NCBI GenBank assembly: GCA_905250025.1
Contig: CAJNOJ010000239.1
Span: 62,001 to 126,000, forward strand
Length of the DNA: 64,000 nt
Direction of reading: 5' to 3'
Source of the DNA: Adineta ricciae
Taxonomy: Eukaryota; Rotifera; Eurotatoria; Adinetida; Adinetidae
The notes under the pieces: model-generated
The model's database searches: none
Seen by the model: the letters and a program-made list of their open reading frames with translations, nothing else
Told to the model about the DNA's origin: nothing
Part shown: piece by piece, positions 19,994 through 30,867 of the stretch
How positions within the stretch are numbered: position 1 is the first letter of the stretch
Layout of the letters: each line of letters opens with the position of its first letter
Program-made: the position numbers and the translations under genes

Positions 19994-20548
19994 GTTTCAC
20001 TCGAGTATAAAATCGAAATATAAAAATATATGTATAGGTATATTTATACTAATTCATCATTTAAGATCATTCGTAAAAAATGCAATATGGAGATAAATGA
20101 GTGACTATGACGTCAGTAGTTCACGGAAAGACGAGATATCGCCCGTAATGGCTGGAAAAAACCTACAAAGCACAGCAAGGAAGAAGAAAAATGCTTCTTC
20201 TTGTGTGCATAAGAACAAAACGGTTCTTTTTAAGATGAAGAGCGTTATATTTCCATTCGTTCTCTTTTTCTTCCTACGTTTTCCGGAAACGGCAATCTAC
20301 GGGAACTGCTTACTGCCTGTTCTAGCATGAACATAAATTCAGATCTTTTTTCTAACATTCAGACTAATACAATTAAAATAATGCCCCATCCAAGCGGGAC
20401 TTTTCTGTTAACATTTGTTTTTGAAGTAGACGTTTACTCTGGAGAAGATGAGTGACAACATGCTCGCCTCACGCTGCATCAGAGTTGATCATTACTATAA
20501 AATCAATACGCTTTATTCGAGATTAATGACTAGAAGAATCAAACATTT
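19994..20548. other. Spacer between SKP1 copies 1 and 2
   Basis: A plus-strand frame at 20097-20330 has no recognisable features and I do not consider it a gene. The ending near 20500-20548 (TTATTCGAGATTAATGA..) repeats the 3' flank of copy 1 near 19270, marking the boundary of the duplicated block. Confidence 0.35.
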
Positions 20549-21136
20549 CTAATATCGAAATATTTCAATTTGGGAGAAACTTGTACTTCTTGTGGTGTGA
20601 AATCATTCTTGATATTAAATTCGCGACAGATCTCCTCTATACTCTTGCCTCTCAGCATATGTGCAACCATTTTACATGTGACATCGAGTAAACCTTTGAT
20701 TTTTAAGTAGTTAACAGTCGTAACTAATAAAAATAGTGTGCCTTGGTCAACTTTCAGAAATTCTTGATCTTATAACGATATTTTCGGAGCATTTCTCTGA
20801 CAATCTTCATTAACTTCTGTGTTAGGTAGATCATCGCTGCGATGAGTTATTCATTGGATCACCTTGATTTAAAATGGCAAAGATGGGAACTGTTCCATCA
20901 CGTCAGTATTTATTTTTTCAAAATTGCTGAATTAACATTGTCTAATGGAATAGGCCCGTCGTTACCCATGCCGAAGCCTAATAATAAAAAACAATATTAA
21001 GTAAACATCGAGCTCGTCAAACCAAAAATGCGCCTTCCAATTTCTCTTTAATCAAATGTGATTGTTTGGCGACCTCGTCATCAACATCGTACGTATCACC
21101 ATCATTCGGTTTTAATTTGATCGTACATGTAGTCAT
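20549..21136 (-). pseudogene. SKP1-like copy 2, decayed
   Basis: The three-exon layout of the flanking copies is recognisable. A start-like ATG at 21136 gives MTTCTIKLKPNDGDTYDV, and the core reads [20 protein letters not shown] and [11 protein letters not shown]. The frame is broken: a one-base loss before [11 protein letters not shown] around 20770, an extra two bases near the end (TTGTAC instead of CGTAC at about 20583), and a degenerate middle exon (about 20860-20990). It is flanked on both sides by intact copies in the same orientation. Confidence 0.75.
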
Positions 21137-22047
21137 ATGCGAAGTAACATTTTATTTGAATGTTTAATTCAAAGGTAAAAATACATTTCTATGTATTGAT
21201 ATACTCATAACGAATGACTGTCACATTATATGAAGGGGAAAAAACAGTCTAATAAGTATCAACCGATGATGTTTTTGGTAGTGCTTGGAAATTATCTATA
21301 ATACACGAAACTGAAAAGCAAAATCAGCTTCTAGACGCCTCCAGACTTGATTGCTTCATAATCCAATCTACACAACCAAATACTGTTTCTTTCACCTAAC
21401 AAACAAGAGCTGCTTACGCTTCGTAATTCATTCTCTCTAAATTATAATATAGTGCCAAGTATTGAACTGAGAAATGCTTCCCTGTACGCGACCAATCCAC
21501 CTCACAATAGCGTGACAGAAGCAAAACAACTTACTTGATTATCACGTAAGATAGATGAACGTCATAAAATTCGTGTGTTGCAAGTTCTAATTTATTAATT
21601 CAATACTTGGGGCAGTACAACTGTGATCTTTGGAAGTAATACTTTCATTTACGGTCATATCTATGAAGAACTTCGAGTCATGACTATTCAGACCTCGCTT
21701 TCTTTGATTCGACGCTTTCTTGTCACATTCTTTCTTTACGCGTGTGCTTTAGAACTAATCTTAAAGAATTTCTATTGAACTAAATCCTATTTACAAACTT
21801 GTACGCTCGCATAGTGTAGAAAATCAATGGGACAGTCAGCGATGAGATTAGTTCATCAATTTCACGTTCAAAGATTGTGTCAAGAAAGTCGTCGATGAGA
21901 ATTCTGTGTTATCACAAAAGTTAGTGCAATTTATTTTAGTAAGAAAGAAATCAATATAGTAGTATCAACAGAAAGAACGCGTTTATTTTTCTTCACACCA
22001 TTCGTTCTCTTTTTTGATTTGTTCTTCCTAAAAGAATTTAAAAAATT
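21137..22047. other. Spacer between SKP1 copies 2 and 3
   Basis: About 900 bp with no open frame of significance, no tRNA-like box pair and no tandem repeat. The last 60 bp (TTCTTCACACCATTCGTTCTC..) are homologous to the 3' flank of copy 1. The rest has no visible content. Confidence 0.4.
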
Positions 22048-22635
22048 CTAATATGCAAAAACTTCCATTCGAAAGAAACGTACTTCTTGTGGTGTGAAAT
22101 CATTCTTGATATTGAATTGACGACGAATTTCTTCTGGTGTTCTGCCTTTGATCATGTTTGCAACTGTTTTACAGGTGACGTCGAGGAGACCTTTGATATC
22201 TAAGTAATTAGCCGCTAAGATCAACTCGAAGAGCGTGCCTTGGTCAACTTTAAGGAAATCTTGATCCCATGATGATATGTCCGAAAGATTCTTTTCCCGA
22301 TTCTCATCGTCTTCTGGTGGAGGTGGATCATCCTTGTGATGTGTTGCCCATTGAATAACCTGAAATTCATGAACGCAAATGAAAACTATTCGTTCGTAAT
22401 CCTATCACTGTTTACTTTTTTCAAAATTGCAGAATTAACATTTGGTAATGGAATCACATCGTCTTCTTCACTCATACCGAGATCTAGCAAGAATCAAATA
22501 GTAGAAATGAACTAAGTGAAACAGATCTGTACCTTCTAACATCGTTTTGATCGTTGCAGATTGTTTGGCAATTTCGACATCGACATCGAATGTATCACCA
22601 TCATTCGATTGCAATTTAATTTTGTTTCCAGCCAT
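22048..22635 (-). CDS. SKP1: SKP1-like SCF adaptor, copy 3
   Basis: Start ATG at 22635 ([20 protein letters not shown]), a middle exon with [18 protein letters not shown], and a last exon from about 22360 down to TAG at 22048. The last exon contains [20 protein letters not shown] and [20 protein letters not shown] and ends [12 protein letters not shown]. All three exons are intact, with GT..AG introns. The protein should bind F-box motifs and cullin-1. Like copy 1, it has an unusual hydrophobic C-terminus. The N-terminus is closer to canonical SKP1 than that of copy 1, so this may be the older, functional member. Confidence 0.9.
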
Positions 22636-23047
22636 AATGTTTACAAACTATCACACGAAAGTCTAATCTGAAAGCAATAAAGACGACAAATTATATAAAT
22701 GCGTCGACTCTTGTTGATCATTTTTCTCGTGAAAACAAAAACGTCACCAAATATAAGTAAACCACGTCAACAAATGAGTCATTGGTCGACAGTCATTTCA
22801 GCGAATGATGCAATCTCGAAGTATGTGAATTAAGCATACCAAGAACAGGAAAAAAACACTCCTTGACGCTACTCCAAGCAACGCGTGCACAGAAAAGAAG
22901 CTATCAAATGCACGTGGTTGCGAATTTACGCCTGTTCGTTTCAACTGACGAAGTGGCATTTTTCTTACCGAAGGGAAAAAAGTTACTTTTTATCTTAGAT
23001 AAAGAAGGGAAAAATCATTTTATCTGACTTAAAAGGAAAATAATAAA

Positions 23048-25133
23048 TTAAGACCATTTATACAATCGAAGCTGATTGTCAGCTAATAAACACAAATATT
23101 GACGTGCTAAACATGAATCGATAATATCACATTGGGTTGATAGTTTATACAAGGGTATTTTCTCTGTTTGTCGAATGTTCCATATTTCAATCTGAATAAG
23201 AGCGATACTCTGAAAGGTTTTTCTTGTCGAAAGAATAACTTACACCATGCGCTCGATTGTCTGATGCGACGACGTAAGTTTCGGCATTGTGATGAAGAAT
23301 TTTCGATCTTGAAAGAATAATATTCACACTCGAACCAAGAAATGTTTGAATAAGTTGTAAAGAGATTTGAAATGATTGGTGAGATGTCGTTATTATTTCA
23401 TACAATTCGTGCCGTGCTGGATTGGACTGTGGACGAAAGGAAGCGAGCAAACGATTTGTTAATACGTCATAATGAAGACTGGAGAGATTCTCTAAAAATT
23501 CACGCAATTTTAACAGCTTTGTTCTCGGAAGAAATACTTACTATCAATAGGTAATTCATGAAAATGATATTCACAATTGGATATATACTCATAAAATCCA
23601 CTTTTATCGTTGCTACCAACAAGTAATCCATTTGCATGAAAATGTGAACTTTTTTGTATGTATTGAAGACAAAGAATAGGCGATGTAGTGGAAAAGTCTA
23701 ATGTTTCGATGCTTGATGAAAGTATCGTTTCATTCTGTTGAGTTTGTCGTCGATCGAATACCTGCACACGACCTGTATTCAATCCAGCAAAGACTAGATT
23801 GGGATCGTCAAGATTCCATGCACAACTCCATACTTGTGAAGAACATTCACATCTGTGGCAATCAACTATTCTAGCAATATGATAAAACAAAACATAACTC
23901 ACAGAAGATCGGTGGTATTCTGTATATAGTTATAGATACGAAGTGTTTTATCCCATGCACAAGAGAGTAGAAGGGTATCATATAGTTGAATATCACGAAT
24001 GGGCTTTGTATGATTTAAGGAAATATATTCTATTGAACGAATTCCGTCAATAAGACTGATCTAGTGACAAACGTTAATGGCTTTGTGGACAATTTCTAGA
24101 TCATACCTTTTTTATGCCGTAATCCGCATTTGAGGCGTGGCTGTTACTTGATGGCTGACTACTTATGAACAGCAAGTGAGATGAAGATGCATAAGCAAGA
24201 ACACGACACATTCCCTGAAAAAAGGACGAGATAATTCATGTTGGACAAAAAACTGTAAAAGTACTTCAGGAGTTTTGATCGTTGCTTCTAGTTGTAAATT
24301 AATTGTAAGGATTGGATTTGATATGGCGGCGATCGGCACTGATTGAACGGATTCATTGGTCATCTTCTTTGTATCGTTCAACTGTTGATTTAATCTGAAG
24401 AAGACGAGAACATGTTTCAAAGATTCTGTCGAAACGCCTACTTTAATAGGCGATCGTGTTCTTGTTGTAAGTGTAGACAATGCTGTTGGAGCGACTCGTA
24501 AGCTATTTGTAATTCTACTTTTTCATGTTCGAGGTTCAGTTTTGCTCTTCGTTCGAAATCACGTTCTTTGATCGCATTATCTCTTTCACTTGTATCAAGA
24601 GTTTTTATCGATCGACAAAATATCCACCGTAAATCCCTTCGTCTTACTCTCGACTGACATTGAGGACACGTTTGAGATGTTCGAAGCCATTGTTCAATGC
24701 AACTAAATGTAATATTTCAATCGCGCGATAAATCAGATATTAATTTACATTTTTCCAAACAAATGTCCACAATAAGTCGATACTAATCGGTGTGCTCCAG
24801 AATTAGTCCAAGGTTCGAGACATATTGGACAACCTTCATCATCGTTTTCCTTGGTAGATAATGATCGACGACGGGGAGTCCTATTCGACGCTTGTGATGC
24901 ATTCATGTCGGTGGCTGCTAAATTATTAATTGTAATAATACGTTCTTTGCATGAAATGACTTACCCATTGTTAGACATTCATCAATAAAAGCACTTGATT
25001 TCTTTCTTTTCAGTAGTAAATATCTCGCTTTCTTTGTACTTGCACTTGTAACATGATTGTGTATGAACGTATACCATTCAGCTTCTTCGCGAGAGAGAGG
25101 GCGGTGATTATCAGAGCGTATCAATACGTCTAA
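23048..25133 (-). CDS. RFWD3: RFWD3-type RING/WD40 E3 ubiquitin ligase
   Basis: A multi-exon minus-strand gene. The RING finger begins GCPICLEPWTNSGAHRL and continues STYCGHLFGK, IEQWLRTSQTCPQC. A coiled coil follows (LNLEHEKVELQIAYESLQQH), then WD40 repeats (GMCRVLAYASSSHLLFISSQ; VWSCAWNLDDPNLVFAGLNT) and a final exon ending LLADNQLRLYKWS at 23048. RFWD3 ubiquitinates RPA and RAD51 in replication-fork and interstrand-crosslink repair. The order RING, coiled coil, WD40 and the motif spacing match the family. The 5' end is unsettled: ATG at 24906 (MNASQASNRTPRR) is a good start, but a spliceable upstream exon (about 24965-25133, REEAEWYTFIHNH) joins in frame through LTM|AATDM. Confidence 0.85.
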
Positions 25134-25270
25134 TCAGATTTTCGATGCGACATACAGTTCGAATTTGACACGAATTTTCTGCGGTATTTCGATAGATTTC
25201 AATATCATCTTCTCACAGTGCTTCCGCAGCACGACAGAAATCTTTCATATAGTTCCATAAATCGACGTCA
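25134..25270 (-). pseudogene. Coding-like fragment with one stop, upstream of RFWD3
   Basis: The minus strand reads DVDLWNYMKDFCRAAEAL, then TGA, then EDDIEIYRNTAENSCQIRT and VCRIENLIRRIDTL before TGA TAA. It has the codon pattern of a real exon but carries an internal stop, and it runs into the putative first RFWD3 exon in another frame. It may be the decayed first exon of that gene or of another gene. The family is not recognised. The remaining spacer 25271-25921 holds no supported feature; short open frames near 25448-25769 have no recognisable content. Confidence 0.35.
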
Positions 25271-25921
25271 TGGGATTAGCGCCTATATTTAACATAACTG
25301 AATCTTTCATATTCGAATCGGATGATTAAACTTTCATCCTTTCTCATACCTATCAGGCTGTTTCCATAAATAACTCTTCCATAGTCGTTGTTTTCAAATT
25401 ATACTCGCGTAGCTTAACTAACACATCATGTATACAAATGAAACGACGTGTGTAATCTGACACGAGTATATTCGCTTGAAGAATGCTTTTTCTATTCAAA
25501 AGAAATCGCTATTTCAATTCAAGTAGTAGTATGCTTGTTTCTCAAAGTTTCATTTAGAAATTATTGTGAAGAAAATTATGATACTAGCGACATCTATACA
25601 AAATCATCGAGAAAAAGATTCATTTATTGTAACTTTTTCATTTTGTTTTTGTGACATTTTTTTCGTTGTATTTCATCATTTACGTGTCGGAACATTTCAA
25701 CCAAGTTTCACGTTGAATTTAACAACTGGTAAACATCAGCAAAAGTCCAAACAAATGTGTTGTTTATGAAAGGTAGTTTTTTTATCGTTTCTTACTAATG
25801 GTTAGACATATGTTCATGAAATGATTTATCAAAAGATAATGTTTAATTTGCTCTTTTTAGATTAAATTATTTATATTTGGGGACGGCCTTTTTGTAACCT
25901 TTTATATGGAACAAACACTGA

Positions 25922-26243
25922 ATGACTAATTATTCTGCGTCGAGCGATCTCATTACTAGTATACATCAAGAAGTAATTAATTTCTACGACCGTTTTATTA
26001 ATTAAATATTTGTTTCTTTTTTAAGGATGAGAATATTGATTTAGAACCACTTCTCCCATCGTCTGATCCATCAGTAAGTAATTGTAAAGAAATGTTTGCT
26101 TTTCGTGCGGATGAGAAGAGAGCTATCGATCTATTTCCTATGTAATTTTCCTGTTAGTCAAATGCGACATATTTGTTGCGTGAACAGCGCCAACAAGATT
26201 CACAATCATTTTATTCTATGTTCATCTCGAGAATGAAACGATT
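25922..26243 (+). CDS. Small exons preceding the DHHC gene (separate gene or its 5' exons)
   Basis: Three exons can be linked in frame: ATG at 25922 (MTNYSASSDLITSIHQE, donor GTAATT), then DENIDLEPLLPSSDPS after a T-rich acceptor at about 26026, then SNATYLLREQRQQDSQSFYS and ending at MKRF with donor GTAAGT. From there the frame can either enter an exon ending LAHLTRAIS-stop near 26370, or splice to the acceptor at 26410 and continue through HCAMSLRSS into the DHHC protein. The second choice would give the palmitoyltransferase a longer cytosolic N-terminus. I cannot decide from sequence alone. Confidence 0.45.
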
Positions 26244-26419
26244 CCGTAAGTGTTGCAACTTTGCTCCTTATTCTCTCATTAGCTAAAACTCCTTTTTTTT
26301 TCGTTTTTCTACATAACTAACGTGTGTGTGTATGCATAGTTTTTCTTGCACACCTTACCAGAGCGATTTCTTGAAGAGAACATGTAATAATGAAGTTTTT
26401 CTTCGAATTAGATTGTGCA

Positions 26420-28045
26420 ATGAGTTTACGATCGTCACGAACGTGTTGCTTTGAAACGTTGAAGAGTATTCCAGTTATCTTTATTTTGGCCATTGTGGCA
26501 TGGTCTTATTATGCCTACGTTGTACAAATGTGTATTTGTAAGTAATGAAATCACATCGTTGAGAAGATTTTATGATTTTAATAAAATTCCTTCGACTCTT
26601 TAGTAACTATTGATAGTGTGCCGAAAAAAAGTATGTCGAAGACGATGTTTCGGACGTCTTTCATGTTTGTCCGTTTTTAGTCATCTATCTGTTACTTTAT
26701 CATCCATTACTATTTCTTTTCCTATGGTCATACTATCGGACAATGTTCAAACCTTTAGCTGGTCCACCTAGTGAAGTAGATGAAAACCGAACGTTTGTTA
26801 GTTTCTATTCTATTCTATTTTTAGTTTTATGTTGGCGAAGCCGAAGGTGAACGTATTGCAACAGCTCAAACCCTAGATGAGCGACGTGCGACTTTACTTC
26901 GTCTTTGCCGTCGAGCGAATCTACCCGTACTTACCCGACATTTCGATGGAAGTAAGTAGTGTATCGATTGAGACATCAACTAATGAGCTGATCGACATTG
27001 CAGGTGTGCGGTACTGTTTCTCATGTCAATGTATAAAACCCGATCGAGCGCATCATTGCTCAGTATGTGGCAAGTGTGTTCTCAAATATGATCATCATTG
27101 CCCATGGTACGAAGTACTGTCTGTTTTTATATGAACTATTCGACAGCTTCCGTCTCTCTTTAGGACAAACAGCTGTGTTTCGTATGCGAATTACAAGTTT
27201 TTTGTGTTATTTCTTGGTTGGGCTCTGGTGTTCTGTGGTTACGTTGCTGCGACATCGCTGGAATATTTTATTCTCTTTTGGCAGGTAAATTAAAACTCGA
27301 TTCGCTCGCTTTCTTCTAATTGCTTACCGCTTAACTACTTGATTCTTTTCTTTTTTAAATGGATACAGGGTGTGACTAATATTCAGAAAGTATGCTTCAT
27401 CAAATCGAAACCGAAAAAATAAGCAATGCCTATACATTTTTAGGACATACCGAACGCAAAATCAACAGGTGGAAAATTTCATTTACTTTTCCTTTTCTTC
27501 GCATCAGTGATGTTTGCTATCAGTGTATCGTCACTATTCTTCTACCATCTATATTTAACCGCAAAAAATCGTACAACACTTGGTAAGGAGATTTCTTTGT
27601 CTTCGCACTCTTTTCGTTGAGGTTAATAATCGATTTAGAATCATTCCGAGCACCGATATTCGCAGATGGGCCACAGAAAGAAGGATTTAATCTCGGTTGT
27701 AAACAAAACTTCCAAGAAATCTTCGGCAAAGATCTCTTGAAGGCATTTATTCCCATTTCGACAACGTAAGTGTTCAACACTTGTGTTTCAACTAAACACT
27801 TCGTTGTTCGCTATTGAATAGACGTGGTGATGGTGTTCATTATCAAGTAAATAGCACCTTACTTGGTGGTTTACGACAACAACAGGAACAAATGAGCCAC
27901 GCCAGGTATATTGCAGAAAGAGACTAAAGGATTGACATGCATTTCTCGTTCTAGTACTGATGTTCTTTTACCGCTTGATACACCGCCAAATTCCATGAAC
28001 AATGATCGCAATTATCTTTTGAGTGAAACTACTAACAATAGATAG
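26420..28045 (+). CDS. DHHC-type palmitoyltransferase (ZDHHC2/15/20-like)
   Basis: About nine short exons on plus. After ATG at 26420 ([16 protein letters not shown]) comes a first membrane segment ([17 protein letters not shown]), then a second one ([12 protein letters not shown]). The cysteine-rich domain reads [20 protein letters not shown] and [13 protein letters not shown], with the DHHC motif at about 27092-27103. Further membrane spans follow ([37 protein letters not shown]). The C-terminus reads [16 protein letters not shown] and ends TNNR. DHHC enzymes form an acyl-Cys intermediate and S-palmitoylate membrane-associated proteins. The residues after CPW are [13 protein letters not shown] where most members have VNNCVGFSNYKFF. 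Introns of about 50 nt are all GT..AG. Confidence 0.88.
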
Positions 28046-28319
28046 ATTCGAGAGAATTGCGCACGATTTTTTTCCTATCTTTCCACTTGAATGTTTGTTT
28101 ATATGATTGAATCTGTTCTTATAGCCTAATCGATCGAATCTTTTCCTTCGTCACTTTCTCTTGTTATGTTTGCTTTCTTTGTCTATTTATCTCTTTGATT
28201 TAACGTTCGTTTCACCAGAAAAAGAAAGAAGAAATTTGTGAATTTTAAAGTCAATATTTTTTGTTCTCCATTGTTCAAGTTCGAATTCTTTCTAGATAAA
28301 AGAATCTAATCTCCTTCCA

Positions 28320-28872
28320 ATGGCCAGTAACAAAGGCAAAAAAGGCGAAAACAGCGGTAGCAAAAAACAAATTACCAATGAAGTTGTTACCCGCGAGTAT
28401 ACTGTCAACCTTCATAAACGATTACATGGCGTGTAAGTTTTATTCGATTGTTCTTTAATCTTCCAATTGCCTGTTTTCTCGCAATGAATAGTGCATTCAA
28501 AAAACGTGCACCACGCGCAGTAAAAGAATTGAAAAAATTCGCCGAAAAAATGATGAAGACATCCGATGTTCGTATCGATTCAAAATTGAACAAGGAAATT
28601 TGGTCACAAGGAATCAAGTAAAGAACTGCTCATAAGTAATTCTAGTCTATTCGAACGATTCTCTTTTAGTCATGTCCCATATCGTGTTCGAGTGCGTTTA
28701 GCTCGTCAACGTAATGAAGATGAAGATTCGCCAAACAAACTCTATACATTGGTTACATTTGTTCGAGTACCCTCTTTCAAAGGTATGCCTTCGATTTTCT
28801 TCGAGAAAGACTCGCTCGAGCATCTGTTTTGTTAATTTAGGATTACTCACGGCTAATGTAGACAATGAATAA
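28320..28872 (+). CDS. RPL31: 60S ribosomal protein L31 (eL31)
   Basis: Four exons: start ATG at 28320 ([17 protein letters not shown]), then [57 protein letters not shown] and [19 protein letters not shown], ending NVDNE-stop at 28872. Length (about 125 residues) and motifs match eL31 throughout. Pyrimidine-rich TCTCCTTCC precedes the ATG. It is a component of the large ribosomal subunit near the exit tunnel. The gene follows the DHHC gene by 275 bp on the same strand. Confidence 0.97.
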
Positions 28873-29702
28873 AGCTATACAAAACAATCGATGAGAACAT
28901 AGAAGAACGTTACCATTCTTTACCGTTGTTTTGTTAAATAAAATTAAAAGAAGAACGAATTTGAAGACTAGTTCTTTTCTTCATCAAAATCTGTGGTAGT
29001 TTGTAAACATAGGATGAAGAACTTCACAACAGGCAATGCCTATCAGGATTAATTTAGAAGAATCTCATGTGGAATTGTTATTGTTATTAGTTGTAATTAT
29101 TCATTTTTGCACATCATGATATAATTATTTGACAGGATAGTCACACGAAAGAAACGAGAGCTCATGAAGAAAGCTTAAATATCTAGATGAGACTTTTACA
29201 GTACAACGAATCGGTGGAGAATATCTTAAATGTGTTCAGATGTGGATTAACATAAAACTAAACTTAACATTTTCGAGTGTCAGAACCATGATCGTATCCT
29301 AGATACATCGAGAGCTCGTAGTAATGATTTTCGCTAGTACACTGTTGTCTGATTTTGAAATATGGTAACCCTGAATAACGCCGCATACTCTGCGGAAGGT
29401 GTGTATTCCACGGAAAACGAATGGTCTTCCCCATTGCTGAAAGCTTTTTTTGGCAAGGTCTTTTTGAATGAAGTGGATACAAACTTACAAACGCATCATC
29501 TCACCTGAAACTGTAGTCCAACTATTCCCAGCACAAACTATATACATGATAAAGAAATTCTGTACGTAGAACAAACGACGAAAAAAAAACATTTTATTAC
29601 AATCGGCTGGACACCTTTGGACGGTTAGCGACAAGGCAAACACACACGCACACATTTTCACGAACAAAATACTGTACAAAGTATACTCTCATATTCACAT
29701 GT
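28873..29702. other. Spacer with a possible minus-strand exon
   Basis: The first 150 bp are the L31 3' flank, with AATAAA near 28937. A minus-strand frame at 29264-29482 (SMRRYSGLPYFKIRQQ) is open and ends TAG/TAA-free for 72 codons, but a second frame over the same DNA (FVFRGIHTFRRVCGV) looks equally plausible. I recognise neither. No other feature was seen. Confidence 0.3.
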
Positions 29703-30867
29703 CTATTTACATGTCAATAGTTTCCTAATTTCATCATGAATTTTGACGATGACATCGAATGTCAGCTTGAATTTAGTCATTAAAAAACGAACGTCCGCTT
29801 GATGAGGTTTACGTATATACCATTCTCGTAATAGTTGATAAGCGCATTCATGGTTTCCATCGGTGAGAAAATATTTTTCATGAATATCGAATAAATCAAC
29901 TTCAGAGAAGCAGGGTGCTAGTTGGCGACCAATGTTCTTCCATTGACAACGAATAGGTTCAGCAAGACGATGAATAAGTTTCGTATCACTTAATTTTAAC
30001 TAATCAAAGACAAATAAATGCGTTTCATTGACAAAGAGAAAAACCTTACGTTGCATTGATCACTAATTGTTAGGCAGGATTCATCAGACGAAAGAATACA
30101 TCCACAAGTTTCTGTATGCGCATCTTTCTGAAAGAAATCAAACGAGTTCCTTTATCTCTATTGACGTTATATATCAGATATCGCACTTGAGGAAATGAAG
30201 CTGGGTTGATTTGATACTCTGATGATAAGCTAAGATTGAGTTCGTATATAGGCGATTCGTTGTTATACGACCCATTGGATGGATCCAATGATTCAAGAAA
30301 TAATTTACCAATTACACCAGGACCAATTTGATTATTCTAATAAAATATATCGAAATAGATCAAAGTAGATTTTTTTTATAACTAAATACTTTTAATTGCA
30401 GGGCAAATTGCTTGTCAAAACTATGATTGGAATGTTCTTTCTTTACTATTTCTAATTTCGTTAAAGATGGATCTTCATGCACATCACTATCAGCAGTAAA
30501 TAATGATGAAACAAGACGAACTCGCACTACTCCTATGAAATTCCAATGACAAATCGATTCTCGTAAAATAAGATATTCTACCTGGCTTGATCACTTTGCC
30601 CAATCGACTCCTTGCTAACAAAATCGATTGATTATCATTGATGATCTCATTTGTAGAGTTAACAATCACATCCAAAGTACATTTACACGTTGTTGGATAT
30701 AGTTTTAAATAAACTTGACAATGATATTCTTTTCTCCGATCTTTCTTTTTGAGTATCTTCTTTGTATATTGTATTGAACACTGTTTAATTCTCTTTCTTG
30801 AAAAGAAATCGTCTTCGTCACCATCAGGATAAAGTCGCTTTAAACCTTGATGATATGCAGCCATCAT
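29703..30867 (-). CDS. Death-domain protein
   Basis: Five exons on minus, GT..AG introns of about 45-60 nt. Start ATG at 30867 (MMAAYHQGLKRLYPDGDEDD; an acceptor at about 30900 shows a further 5' exon or UTR). The middle part is beta-rich (YHCQVYLKLYPTTCKCTLDV; VVRVRLVSSLFTADSDV). A Cys-containing linker follows (TETCGCILSSDESCLTISDQ). The last exon is a Death fold: LKLSDTKLIHRLAEPIRCQW, NIGRQLAPCFSEVDLFDI, AYQLLREWYIRK, ending at TAG in 29703. Death domains pair with other Death domains in apoptosis and inflammatory signalling. The N-terminal half might be a ZU5-like module, but that is a guess. A decayed relative of one exon lies at 53215-53345. Confidence 0.7.
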
